A stretch of DNA of 64,000 nucleotides, taken from positions 27,810 through 91,809 of the forward strand of contig NZ_JAHGVE010000019.1 in NCBI RefSeq assembly GCF_018835585.1, in the 5' to 3' direction. Below, piece by piece: positions 35,077 through 44,155 of this stretch (the stretch's first letter is position 1; every line of letters starts with the position of its first letter). The DNA is from Pelorhabdus rhamnosifermentans (GTDB taxonomy: Bacteria > Bacillota > Negativicutes > UMGS1260). The translations under genes were made by a program, and so were the position numbers. The notes below the pieces were generated by a model that worked only from the letters and a program-made list of their open reading frames with translations, ran no database searches and was not told the origin of the DNA.

Positions 35077-35945
35077 CTACGACTTATGCCGATGAACAGC
35101 AGCAAGAGCCAGAATCTGAAAAAAAGGCTATTTTAGTCTGTAGTTTTGGAACAACTTTTGCTGATAGTCGTAAAGTGACCATTGAAGCCATTGAAAATCG
35201 AGTGCGTGCTGAATATCCGGATTGGGAAGTTCGCCGGGCATTTAGCGCTCATAAGGTGATTAAAGTTTTAAAGGAACGCGATGGAATTGATGTGGATACG
35301 CCTGAGCAGGCTATGCAAAAATTGGCTGATGAAGGTTATACCAAAGTGGCAATCATGTCTCTTGATGTTATTCCAGGATTCGAATATGACTATGACACAC
35401 GTGTTTTCAATATGTGGAAAGACCAAGGCTCTTTTAAAAAGATGAGTTTAGCTTTGCCGCTTTTTTATTACATGGGACAGACAAATAAGCCTGATGACTT
35501 TATTCCGGCACTGAATGCCGTAAAGACAGAATTTCCCGGTCAACAGGGCGATGATGAGGCTATATTAATCATGGCGCATGGTACAGCTCACCCGGCAAAT
35601 GCTTATTATACGGTTATGCAGGATCGCATTAATGAATTAGGCTGGAAAAATACCTGGATCTATACAGTCGAAGGAACACCTAATTTAGAAGAGATTATTG
35701 CACAAATGAAAGGGAAAAACATAAAAAAAGTCACTCTGTTTCCACTGATGATGGTTGCAGGGGACCATGCCAACAATGATATGGCTGGTGCCGATAAAGA
35801 ATCGCATAAGAGCCAGTTACTTGCTGCGGGGTTCGAGGTGGATACGTATATCCACGGAATTGGTGAAAATGTAGCTGTTCAGGATCTTTATATGCAGCGG
35901 CTAAAAGATGCCATTGCCAATCATGGACAAGCCCGTAACACATAA
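35073..35945 (+). CDS. cbiK: Sirohydrochlorin cobaltochelatase, CbiK type
   Basis: Inserts Co2+ into sirohydrochlorin in the anaerobic B12 pathway. AILVCSFGTTFADSRKVTIEA is the CbiK N-terminal motif, and the metal histidines are visible in AFSAHKVIKVL, MAHGTAHPANA and MMVAGDHANNDM. 290 residues. No ribosome site precedes ATG 35073; it overlaps a mini-ORF stop by ATGA, and the first residues TTTYADE look like the end of a cleaved signal peptide. Periplasmic CbiK proteins are known in Desulfovibrio; as written, this one would stay in the cytoplasm. Confidence 0.88.
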   Translation: MTTTYADEQQQEPESEKKAILVCSFGTTFADSRKVTIEAIENRVRAEYPDWEVRRAFSAHKVIKVLKERDGIDVDTPEQAMQKLADEGYTKVAIMSLDVIPGFEYDYDTRVFNMWKDQGSFKKMSLALPLFYYMGQTNKPDDFIPALNAVKTEFPGQQGDDEAILIMAHGTAHPANAYYTVMQDRINELGWKNTWIYTVEGTPNLEEIIAQMKGKNIKKVTLFPLMMVAGDHANNDMAGADKESHKSQLLAAGFEVDTYIHGIGENVAVQDLYMQRLKDAIANHGQARNT

Positions 35946-35997
35946 AAAAATGGCTGACTAACAGGAAAATCAATATAAAGTGGAGGGGTAAATAAAT

Positions 35998-36699
35998 ATG
36001 TCAGGAATATTTTACGGAGTAGGAGTGGGACCCGGCGATCCCGAACTATTAACATTAAAAGCGATTCATACGATTCAGCAGGCCGATGTAGTCATTGCGC
36101 CGAAAACGGAGAAAAAAGAAAATAGTGTGGCACTTACCATTGCTACACCCTATTTAAAAGCAGGTGCAAAGGTTGTTAAGCTTGTTTTTCCCATGGTTTC
36201 TAATACGGAACAACTGACTGATGCATGGTTAGATAATAAAAATATTATTTTGGATTTGCTCCAGCAGGGGAAAAAGGTTGTTTTCTTAACGCTTGGTGAT
36301 CCCATGTTTTACAGCACTTATATTTATGTTTTTCGTCTGCTTAAAGATGCAGGTTATCCCATAGAGACACTTCCTGGTATTACGGCATTTTGTGCCATTG
36401 GCAGCAAACTCGGCTATCCCATTGTAGAGGGAGACGATGTATTGAACGTTATTCCGGCAACAATGGCCGATGAAAAATTGGAGCAGGTCTTTGCCTCTGC
36501 TGATAATATTGTATTGATGAAGGTCTATAAAAACTTCCCTCAACTGCTAGAAAAACTTAAACGTCATGGCTTTGCGAAACAGGCGGTCATGATTAGTCGT
36601 TGCGGTCTTGATGACGAACAAGTGGTTTATAATTTATCTGATTTGGCACCTGATCATAAGCTCAATTATTTGTCGACAATTATTGCGCGGCGCGGCTAA
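35998..36699 (+). CDS. cbiL: Cobalt-factor II / precorrin-2 C20-methyltransferase
   Basis: SAM-dependent tetrapyrrole methylase of the anaerobic cobalamin pathway. GVGVGPGDPELLTLKA at the N-terminus, FLTLGDPMFYSTY and LPGITAFCAIGSKLG are family signatures. 233 residues, GGAGGGG before the ATG. It acts directly after CbiK. The other cbi genes are not in the window. Confidence 0.92.
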   Translation: MSGIFYGVGVGPGDPELLTLKAIHTIQQADVVIAPKTEKKENSVALTIATPYLKAGAKVVKLVFPMVSNTEQLTDAWLDNKNIILDLLQQGKKVVFLTLGDPMFYSTYIYVFRLLKDAGYPIETLPGITAFCAIGSKLGYPIVEGDDVLNVIPATMADEKLEQVFASADNIVLMKVYKNFPQLLEKLKRHGFAKQAVMISRCGLDDEQVVYNLSDLAPDHKLNYLSTIIARRG

Positions 36700-36752
36700 G
36701 TAAAAATCAGAACTGTGTCATCGTTCTATGATGATAGAAGGATGTGAGTATT

Positions 36753-37727
36753 TTGAGTAAAAATAAACGGCTGCTCATGATGGTTGGCTGGCTTATCGTG
36801 GCTTTGTTATGTGCCGGTTGTTTGGCTGGTTCGTCGACTTCTGCGCCAGACACGGCGGGGCAAGCTTATTTGACTGTTAAGGATAGTACGGGCCGAACGG
36901 TTACATTGCCGAAGAAGCCGGAACGTCTTGTTGTTTTATCCCCCTCTTTTTTAGATTTGCTTTATGCCGTAGGTGGTCAGGCTGTGGGGCGGCCAAACAC
37001 GAAAACAGAGGCTATTCCTGAGGCAGCAACTCAGTTGCCTGAAGTGGGTTTTGTCTATAATATCAATTTGGAGAAAGTCGTGTCCCTTCAGCCGGATTTA
37101 GTGATTGCCGTACAAGGCATGCATGACAGTTTAGTACCCGCACTAGAGAGCAATCATATTCCTGTGCTTGTTTTAAAGTATAAAACACTGGATGATACCA
37201 TAGAAACCATTCGTTTGCTAGGAAATATTGCAGGTACTCAAGCCAAGGCGGAAAACATTATTACGGATATGCAGCAAAAAATTCGGGCCATTACGGATAA
37301 GATTCCTACAGATAAGCAACGCAAAGTCGCGATTTTATTTGCTACATCGAAAAGTGTGACAGTGCAGTTGGACCGGACCATTGCTGGCAGTATAGCACAA
37401 AAGTTGGGGCTAACGAATATTGCGTCAGGGACGGCGCCACTCAATGAAGACAGTGATAACGTACCCTATAGCCTGGAGAAGCTTGTGGAGTCTGATCCTG
37501 ATGATGTTTTTGTGGTCACTATGGGGAGTGCTGCTGAAATTGAAAAGCGAATGAAAGCCGATGTGGAGAGTAACCCGGCTTGGGCGAGTTTGCGGGCCGT
37601 GAAAAATGGCAAGGTCAGTTTTTTGCCTTCTCAACTTTTTTTGTTGAATCCTGGTTTGAAAATGCCTGATGCTGTGGAATATATGGCTAAAATTAGTTAT
37701 CCTGAGGTGTACGGAAGTGTCAAATAG
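36753..37727 (+). CDS. btuF: Second corrinoid ABC substrate-binding lipoprotein
   Basis: BtuF/FhuD-fold lipoprotein (lipobox ALLCAGC near residue 23), with LPKKPERLVVLSPSFLDLLYAVGG and LQPDLVIAVQG. TTG 36753, 10 nt after AAGGA, fits better than the in-frame GTG 36744, which is only 1 nt from that site. About 324 residues. Only distantly similar to the first BtuF, so the two systems may prefer different corrinoids or one may take cobalt or haem compounds. Confidence 0.78.
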   Translation: MSKNKRLLMMVGWLIVALLCAGCLAGSSTSAPDTAGQAYLTVKDSTGRTVTLPKKPERLVVLSPSFLDLLYAVGGQAVGRPNTKTEAIPEAATQLPEVGFVYNINLEKVVSLQPDLVIAVQGMHDSLVPALESNHIPVLVLKYKTLDDTIETIRLLGNIAGTQAKAENIITDMQQKIRAITDKIPTDKQRKVAILFATSKSVTVQLDRTIAGSIAQKLGLTNIASGTAPLNEDSDNVPYSLEKLVESDPDDVFVVTMGSAAEIEKRMKADVESNPAWASLRAVKNGKVSFLPSQLFLLNPGLKMPDAVEYMAKISYPEVYGSVK

Positions 37728-38691
37728 CAAATCCCGTCTCGGCGTACTGGGTCTTATCGCTATTGCCGCTGTTTGTTCTATATTCTATAGTTTAATGAGC
37801 GGTGCTGTTCCTATTTCGTTTCATGATGTTACGCAGACGGTTTTGCAGCAGGGGCCGCCGAATCAAATCATTTGGAATATTCGTTTGCCACGGACACTGG
37901 TGGGGGCGCTTGTGGGAGTGAATCTGGCTTTATCAGGTGCTATCTTGCAGTCTATTATGAAAAGTCCTTTGGCTGATCCCCATATTATTGGCGTATCGTC
38001 AGGGGCGGGACTGGCGGGCATGCTTGTTTTGATTATTTTCCCCCATTGGGAGTATTTACTGACGCCTATTGCTTTTCTTGGAGCTTTGGCATCAACAAGT
38101 GTTATCTATATTTTAGCGTGGAAAGGCGGCATTCGGCCCGTTCGTATTATACTGGCCGGCGTCGCCGTTTCGGCGTTTTTGGGCGCAGGCATTGCGGGAC
38201 TGTTAGTTTTTTTTAGTGATCGTGTGCATGGAGCGCTCATGTGGATGGTGGGCGGGCTTTCAGCGCGCAGTTGGCCGCATTTGTTTGCCATGTTGCCCTA
38301 TTCGATTGGCGGAGGTTTGTTGGCCCTATGGAGTGCAAGAAAGCTCAACATTTTGGAGCTTGGCGATGATATAGCAACAGGATTGGGACTTTCGGTGGAA
38401 CGGACGAGACTCGTTATGACAGCGGTTGCGGCGCTTTTGGCGGCAAGTGCTGTGAGTGTAGCAGGTCTCTTGGGCTTTGTTGGTTTAGTTGTACCTCATG
38501 CCGCGCGGTTGATGATTGGCTCTGATTACCGCTACGTGATTCCGGCTTCAGCCTTCTTGGGTATTGCCGTCGTTACTTGTAGTGATACATTTGCGCGGAC
38601 GCTGTTTGCTCCAATTGAACTGCCTGTAGGCATTATTATGGCTTTTGCCGGGGCACCGTTTTTTCTTTATTTACTGCGAAAGGAGCCATAA
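37717..38691 (+). CDS. btuC: Second corrinoid ABC permease
   Basis: FecCD/BtuC-family permease with IRLPRTLVGALVGVNLALSG, SPLADPHIIGVSSGAG and GFVGLVVPHAARLMIG. GTG 37717 overlaps the 3-prime end of the binding-protein gene by 11 nt and has GAGG 9 nt upstream; the upstream in-frame ATG 37669 lies deep inside that gene. 324 residues. Confidence 0.83.
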   Translation: MSNSKSRLGVLGLIAIAAVCSIFYSLMSGAVPISFHDVTQTVLQQGPPNQIIWNIRLPRTLVGALVGVNLALSGAILQSIMKSPLADPHIIGVSSGAGLAGMLVLIIFPHWEYLLTPIAFLGALASTSVIYILAWKGGIRPVRIILAGVAVSAFLGAGIAGLLVFFSDRVHGALMWMVGGLSARSWPHLFAMLPYSIGGGLLALWSARKLNILELGDDIATGLGLSVERTRLVMTAVAALLAASAVSVAGLLGFVGLVVPHAARLMIGSDYRYVIPASAFLGIAVVTCSDTFARTLFAPIELPVGIIMAFAGAPFFLYLLRKEP

Positions 38692-38694
38692 GAA

Positions 38695-39486
38695 ATGCTT
38701 GAAGCGGCTTGTTTATCTGTAAGCTTTGGCAAAAAGTTACTATTTAAGGACTTATCTCTAAAAATATCTGATGGAAGCATTTTGTCGATTATCGGTCCTA
38801 ACGGGTCGGGCAAAAGCACACTTCTTAAGGTGTTATCGCGTAATATTCAGCCTGAACTTGGGGCTATTTTGCTTGATGGTAAGAAGCTTCAGTCTTATGG
38901 GATCGCACAGCTTGCCAAGTACATGGCCGTTTTGCCGCAATCACCGGCAGCTCCAGGCGATTTAACTGTTTATGACTTAGTTTCCTATGGTCGTTTTCCC
39001 CATCAAAGTTGGTGGAAAAATACGCATGATGAAGATAACCATTCTGTGGAGTGGGCGATAAACAAAACGAAATTGCGTCATTTGAGTGAACGATTGGTGA
39101 GTACCTTGTCTGGCGGTGAGCGGCAGCGGGTTTGGCTGGCAATGGCTCTGGCGCAAAAGCCCCGTGTCTTATTGCTTGATGAACCTACGACGTATCTGGA
39201 TATTTCTCATCAGCTCGAAGTACTTGAGCTGATTGCGGAGCTAAATAAATCGGAAGGCATTACGGTGATTATGGTACTTCATGATATGAATCATGCTGCT
39301 CGCTATTCTGATAACATTGCGGTGCTCAATAAAGGCGGTTTATATGCTATGGGCGCGCCGCAAGAAGTGATGAATGAGACGATGCTGCGCGAAGTGTTTG
39401 GTGTTACAGCCGATATTTATCGCGATCAGGAGCAGCGGCCAGTATGTATCGCCCGTTGTTTGGCGACGCGGGAGGGACAAGAATGA
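38695..39486 (+). CDS. btuD: Second corrinoid ABC ATPase
   Basis: Single-domain ATPase of 263 residues: Walker A GPNGSGKST, signature LSGGERQRVWLAM, Walker B VLLLDEPTTYLD, switch HDMNH. Normal length, in contrast to the fused BtuD at 33212. Begins 3 bp after the permease stop and overlaps the next gene by ATGA. Confidence 0.87.
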   Translation: MLEAACLSVSFGKKLLFKDLSLKISDGSILSIIGPNGSGKSTLLKVLSRNIQPELGAILLDGKKLQSYGIAQLAKYMAVLPQSPAAPGDLTVYDLVSYGRFPHQSWWKNTHDEDNHSVEWAINKTKLRHLSERLVSTLSGGERQRVWLAMALAQKPRVLLLDEPTTYLDISHQLEVLELIAELNKSEGITVIMVLHDMNHAARYSDNIAVLNKGGLYAMGAPQEVMNETMLREVFGVTADIYRDQEQRPVCIARCLATREGQE

Positions 39487-40325
39487 TTAAAATTGAAAAT
39501 ATAGTAAAAACGTATGGGACTCGTACAGCGATTAATCAAGTGAATCTATCGATTAAAGCCGGTGAAATGTTTGGGCTTCTGGGGCCAAATGGTGCAGGAA
39601 AAACGACGATGATTCGTGTTTTGACAATGCTCACATCCTTTGATTCGGGTACCATTACAGTTCATGGCCTTTCCTTGCCAACAGAGGGACAGAGTATTAA
39701 GGAATTGCTGGGAGTTGTGCCTCAGCATTTGAATTTAGATGCTGACTTGACAGCTTGGGAAAACTTGGAGCTTCATGGTCGTTTGCATCACATGCCTGCG
39801 CGGGAACGTCATGAGCGCATGGAAAAATTATTAGATTATGTGGAACTTAAGGATCGCAAGGATGATATGGTTCAAACTTTTTCAGGCGGCATGAAAAGGC
39901 GTTTGATGATTGCCAGGGCCTTACTGCATCGGCCTAAAATCCTGTTTTTAGATGAGCCGACAGTAGGTCTTGACCCACAGGTGCGACGCCGATTATGGGG
40001 TCTTATTTTGCGCTTAAACTATCAGGGACTGACCGTACTTCTTACGACGCATTATATTGAGGAGGCCGAGGCGCTATGTCAGCGTGTGGCCATTATGGAA
40101 CAAGGGAAGCTTATTACGACGGCTGCACCTGCTGATTTGTGTCAAAAGGTAGGTCAATTTGCTGTAGAATGGACGGCATCGGATGGCATGAAGGTCCAGT
40201 TCTTTGATGATCGGTCGAGTGCTGCCGCCTATATTACGCAGCTCAATACGAATGCGACGTTGCGCAAGACGAATTTGGAGGATGTTTTCGTAGAACTGAC
40301 AGGAAGGAAAGTGAGTGGCTCATGA
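39483..40325 (+). CDS. ABC-2 type exporter ATPase
   Basis: CcmA/DrrA-like ATPase: Walker A GPNGAGKTT, signature FSGGMKRRLMIARAL, Walker B ILFLDEPTVGLDP, switch TTHYIEEAE. Start ATG 39483 overlaps the btuD stop (ATGA) with GGGAGGGA upstream. 280 residues. Coupled to a permease that follows; together an exporter co-transcribed with corrinoid genes, cargo unknown. Confidence 0.85.
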   Translation: MIKIENIVKTYGTRTAINQVNLSIKAGEMFGLLGPNGAGKTTMIRVLTMLTSFDSGTITVHGLSLPTEGQSIKELLGVVPQHLNLDADLTAWENLELHGRLHHMPARERHERMEKLLDYVELKDRKDDMVQTFSGGMKRRLMIARALLHRPKILFLDEPTVGLDPQVRRRLWGLILRLNYQGLTVLLTTHYIEEAEALCQRVAIMEQGKLITTAAPADLCQKVGQFAVEWTASDGMKVQFFDDRSSAAAYITQLNTNATLRKTNLEDVFVELTGRKVSGS

Positions 40326-41062
40326 TGCGCGATATCATTACGGTATTTTGGCGTGACTGGTTGGTCTTGAATCGACGCCTTGGGCGCTTCATTCTTTCCA
40401 GAATGGTGTCACCCATCTTATATCTGGTCGCTTTTGGCTGGGGACTTGGCAGTCAAATTCAAGTGAGTCAGGGCAGTTATTTAGATTATATCGTGCCAGG
40501 CATTGTGGCGCTCAATTCCATGATGATAAGCTTTAATGCTGTTGGGACACCCGTTAATATGGCTCGGCTGTATCATAAGACACTGGAGGAATATCAAATT
40601 GCGCCCATCAGTGCGGCCTCTTTTGTATTCGGGAAAGTGTTGTCTGGCATACTAAGGGGGCTTATTTCTTCGCTTGTTATTATTCTACTGGCCTATGTGT
40701 TTGGCGCTACACTGACTGTGAGCCTTGGATTTTGGCTGGTACTGATTTTAAATTGTGCTTTATTCGCTGCCTTGGGCTTTGTTGCAGCCATGTTCATGAA
40801 TTCTCACGAGGAAATGGCTAATTTTAATACATATGTGTTAACACCTATGTCTTTTTTGTGTGCTACGTTTTTTTCGGCGGATCGGCTGCCTCCTGTTATG
40901 CATGAGTTGGTGGGGTTATTACCTCTGACTCATGCCAGCCAGGCGCTCCGATTGGCTGGGGCGGGACATGCCCTGCCTTGGTTCTCTGTGGCTGTGTTGG
41001 TTTTCTATGTTTCTCTATTTCTCATCGTTAGTATTTGGCAAATGCGGCAGATTCGCAATTAA
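40322..41062 (+). CDS. ABC-2 type exporter permease
   Basis: Six-helix ABC-2 membrane protein of 246 residues with YIVPGIVALNSMMISFNAVG and LTPMSFLCATFFSADRLP typical of the DrrB/NodJ group. ATG 40322 overlaps the ATPase stop; a second ATG follows at once. Partner of the preceding ATPase. Confidence 0.83.
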   Translation: MMRDIITVFWRDWLVLNRRLGRFILSRMVSPILYLVAFGWGLGSQIQVSQGSYLDYIVPGIVALNSMMISFNAVGTPVNMARLYHKTLEEYQIAPISAASFVFGKVLSGILRGLISSLVIILLAYVFGATLTVSLGFWLVLILNCALFAALGFVAAMFMNSHEEMANFNTYVLTPMSFLCATFFSADRLPPVMHELVGLLPLTHASQALRLAGAGHALPWFSVAVLVFYVSLFLIVSIWQMRQIRN

Positions 41063-41113
41063 TGTGCTGCTCTTTTTCGATAACCTGAGAATTTTTATTT
41101 GCAGGAGGTTTAT

Positions 41114-41881
41114 ATGTCTGACGAATTTAAGGATAAGGTTGTCTTGATTACGGGGGGGACATCAGGCATTGGTTTGGCAGCAGCAGAAATTTTTCTGAAA
41201 AGGGGTGCCTGTGTTGCGCTTGTAGGCCGCCGTTCGGATAAGGGGATGCAGGCTTTAGCTGACTTAGCGGAATATGGTAACAGGGTCTGGTATGTTGAAG
41301 GCAATGTGGCGAAATGCAAAGATTGCCAGTCCGTTATTCAGCAAGCGGTTGAGCATTTTGGGCGACTCGATGTGGTCGTGAATTCAGCCGGAAATTACTT
41401 GGAAAAGGCGATTGCCGATGTGACGGAAGAGGACTATGAACGGGTGATGGATACTAATATCAAGGGAACTTATTTTATTGCGAAATTTGCTGTGCCGGAA
41501 CTGCGTAAAGCGGGAGCAGGAGCTATTATCAATGTATCTTCGGATGCCGGCACAAATGGGAATTTGCTTTGTTCCACTTACTGTGCTTCGAAGGGAGCTG
41601 TCAATACCTTTACGAAAGCTTTGGCTCTTGAGTTAGCGCCTTACTCAATTCGTGTCAATGCTGTCTGCCCGGGCGATATTCATACTCCGTTACTTGATGA
41701 GCAGCTAAAAGACTCAAGTAATGTTGAAAAAGATTTAAAAGAAATGGCAAGTATTTATCCATTAGGCCGTATTGGAAGGCCAGAGGAAGTGGCGAATGTT
41801 ATCGCCTTTTTGGCATCAGACAAGGCCTCATTTATTACAGGGGCTTTGTGGGCTATTGATGGCGGTCTGACTGCTTGTTGA
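41114..41881 (+). CDS. SDR family oxidoreductase
   Basis: Short-chain NAD(P)-dependent dehydrogenase of 255 residues. TGGTSGIGLAAAE is the cofactor loop, NSAGNYLE the NAG motif, and YCASKGA carries the catalytic Tyr and Lys. ATG 41114 has CAGGAGG 5 nt upstream. Last gene before a terminator; it may be the end of the corrinoid operon or have its own promoter in the 50-bp gap. Substrate unknown. Confidence 0.83.
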   Translation: MSDEFKDKVVLITGGTSGIGLAAAEIFLKRGACVALVGRRSDKGMQALADLAEYGNRVWYVEGNVAKCKDCQSVIQQAVEHFGRLDVVVNSAGNYLEKAIADVTEEDYERVMDTNIKGTYFIAKFAVPELRKAGAGAIINVSSDAGTNGNLLCSTYCASKGAVNTFTKALALELAPYSIRVNAVCPGDIHTPLLDEQLKDSSNVEKDLKEMASIYPLGRIGRPEEVANVIAFLASDKASFITGALWAIDGGLTAC

Positions 41882-41929
41882 AAGGAAAAAGGTTCTTCTG
41901 CCTGAAGGCGAATGATTATCATAGCGGAT

Positions 41930-41982
41930 AAAACAGGAGTGACTGATTCATGAGACAATCATGAGTAAGTCACTCCTGTTTT
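41930..41982. terminator. Bidirectional terminator between SDR and uracil-DNA glycosylase genes
   Basis: AAAACAGGAGTGACT / AGTCACTCCTGTTTT arms around a partly paired centre. The right arm touches the minus-strand stop codon of the glycosylase gene. Confidence 0.8.
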
Positions 41983-42655
41983 AAGCATTTTCTTTGTTAG
42001 TGAAACGCTCTGTTTTTCGAAATTGATAGAGTTCGAGAAGATTCGGTACGACATCTGATTTAAACTTGTAATCGGGTACAAGTTCTTGACATTTTGCTAA
42101 AGCCGCTTGAAAATCATAGTAAACTTCCCATTTGGCTTTGACCAACTGTTTGCCTGTTAGGCGTAACAAGTAGGCCGGATGGTACGTGGCAATAGCCGGG
42201 ATATTATACTTTGTATTGAACCACTTGCCACGATCTTTTGTAATGCGTGCTCCCGGATTGTCTAAATATTTTAAGGCCACACTGCCGAGGGCGATGATAA
42301 CTTTCGGCGCCACGAGAGCGAGCTCTGCATCGAGCCAGTTATTGGCACAAAAATTGGCTTCCTCAATGGTTGGCGTGCGATTCCCTTTTGGGCGGCATTT
42401 GATAATATTTGTTGTAAATACGTGATCACGCGTAATGTTTACGCTCATGAGTGCCTTATCGAGCAATTGTCCGGAAGGTCCAATAAGAGGAACACCGTAT
42501 TCATCCTCAACGCCGCCAGGTCCTTCGCCGACGATGGTTAGAGGACTATCGGGACTGCCGTTATAAGAAGTGGGTCCATGATTACTATTATTATGTAAAG
42601 CACACTGAGTACACTGAAATAAATTGGATTCAAGATCATCCATGTCATGAAACAT
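41981..42655 (-). CDS. Uracil-DNA glycosylase, type 4/5 (Fe-S)
   Basis: Removes uracil from DNA. The iron-sulfur cysteines are visible: C15 and C18 (CTQCALH), one in NIIKCRPKGN and one in ANFCANNW. Active-site motifs GEGPGGVEDEYGVPLIGPSG and ATYHPAYLLR are present. I use ATG 42655 with GAGG 8 nt upstream rather than the GTG three codons earlier. 224 residues, single-gene unit. Confidence 0.9.
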   Translation of the reverse strand: MFHDMDDLESNLFQCTQCALHNNSNHGPTSYNGSPDSPLTIVGEGPGGVEDEYGVPLIGPSGQLLDKALMSVNITRDHVFTTNIIKCRPKGNRTPTIEEANFCANNWLDAELALVAPKVIIALGSVALKYLDNPGARITKDRGKWFNTKYNIPAIATYHPAYLLRLTGKQLVKAKWEVYYDFQAALAKCQELVPDYKFKSDVVPNLLELYQFRKTERFTNKENA

Positions 42656-42760
42656 CTGTGTCACCTCATTGATGTATTTATTTTTTATTGTCGCATGATA
42701 GGAAAAATTTGTACAGCCTTCGAGTAAAATTTTATTGATAAAACTTTAGAGTTGAATAGG

Positions 42761-42790
42761 CCATCTAGCAAATAGGCTAGATGGTTTTTT
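42761..42790 (+). terminator. Hairpin with T run ahead of the L,D-transpeptidase gene
   Basis: CCATCTAGC / GCTAGATGG, 6-nt loop, then TTTTTTC. It lies between divergent genes, so it ends no obvious upstream gene; it could terminate a leader transcript of the gene at 42868. Confidence 0.6.
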
Positions 42791-42867
42791 CATGAACTTT
42801 ATCCGTCATAGAAGATTGGCCTCTTTCATATATGTTAGTACTTTGAGTTTGCAAAGAGGGGTGCTCT

Positions 42868-44076
42868 ATGAAATTATCGGTACTATTGGGGCTGATCTTA
42901 ACGATCCTATTGCTTGGAACGCCGCAGCAAGTTCAAGCGGAGTCAGGTGCGCGAATCATTGTCAATTTACCATCTCGAACGGTAGATTATTATGAACAAG
43001 ATCAATGGGTGCAGTCGTTCCCTGTAGCCATTGGCAGAGCCGCTACACCGACGCCGCTTGGCGACTACACTGTTCAGGAAAAAGAGGAGAATCCCATTTG
43101 GTATCCGCCGAATGAGTCTTATTCTGTTCCATCAGGACCAGAGAATCCGCTTGGTTATCGTTGGCTGGGCTTCTCAGGAAATTATGGCATTCATGGTACA
43201 AACGAACCTGATTCGATTGGCGAAGCGGTCTCAAATGGCTGTGTGCGTATGCAAGAGGCAGATGTGGAAAGACTATTTGGAGAGGTTGCTGAGGGTACTC
43301 CCGTTCAGGTAACATATGAAAGAATACGACTGCTTGTTGATAAAGAGGGTGTTGCTACACTTGGGATTTATCCTGACGTCTATGGCAAGCAGGACATTAC
43401 GCTGAATGATGTGAGGAGCAAGTTGATTGAAAGGCATCTTTCGGCGTTTTTATCCGATGAGGATCTTACTCAGCTCTTGGGCAAGGCGCAGGGAAAGCAG
43501 GTTCCTTTTGCGAAGGTCCATCGTCTGGAAGTGAATCAGCGAATACTGCCTGATTATGCGGTTACTTTAGCGAATCAGTTACTTGTGCCTATAAAAGCAT
43601 TTCAAGATTATGTGCCAATTGAATGTGAGGCGCTGCCTGCTGTCGCAATCGGTTCAGACTGGTACATTTCTTATGATTGTATTCCACAACTTCTTGGAGG
43701 AAAAAGCTTTCTTGATAGTGCCAAGAACTGTGTTCACATTGTATTGCCTGCTATCTATTTTAATGGCGTCTTGCTTAGTCAAAGGGTTACTGTCAATCAC
43801 GGCGAGGCCGTCATAGCGCTTACGGAAATTGGACGCGCCTTGGGCCTTTCTGTTACGTATCATAACTGGGCGCAGATTGCAAAGGTCGGCTGGTATGGAG
43901 TACCTTATGTTCTCATTGATGGTGAACCGTACCTTAAAATCAGTCAGCTTAGGACTTCGCTTAATATTGGCAGTCAATTTGACGAGGCGAAACAGGTCTA
44001 TAATCTTACTTATCCCGCAGTTCCTATCGATTATTCTTGCGATATTGGTGTTTTAGCAGATTTTACGGATAAATAA
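42868..44076 (+). CDS. L,D-transpeptidase (YkuD) with C-terminal copper amine oxidase-like domain
   Basis: Secreted cell-wall enzyme making 3-3 peptidoglycan cross-links or anchoring proteins. Sec signal peptide (about 1-25, ending QAES), YkuD domain (about 28-150) with GIHGTNEPDSIGEAVSNGCVRM containing the catalytic His and Cys. The remaining 250 residues include a segment resembling the copper amine oxidase N-terminal-like repeat (HGEAVIALTEIGRALGLSVTY). GAGGGG precedes the ATG. 402 residues. Confidence 0.82.
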   Translation: MKLSVLLGLILTILLLGTPQQVQAESGARIIVNLPSRTVDYYEQDQWVQSFPVAIGRAATPTPLGDYTVQEKEENPIWYPPNESYSVPSGPENPLGYRWLGFSGNYGIHGTNEPDSIGEAVSNGCVRMQEADVERLFGEVAEGTPVQVTYERIRLLVDKEGVATLGIYPDVYGKQDITLNDVRSKLIERHLSAFLSDEDLTQLLGKAQGKQVPFAKVHRLEVNQRILPDYAVTLANQLLVPIKAFQDYVPIECEALPAVAIGSDWYISYDCIPQLLGGKSFLDSAKNCVHIVLPAIYFNGVLLSQRVTVNHGEAVIALTEIGRALGLSVTYHNWAQIAKVGWYGVPYVLIDGEPYLKISQLRTSLNIGSQFDEAKQVYNLTYPAVPIDYSCDIGVLADFTDK

Positions 44077-44155
44077 GCAGGATTTTTTTAGATGAATATG
44101 GAAAGTATATAATTCGAGATAATTGAGATTTTACGTTTTTCGTAGAGGTGAGAAT

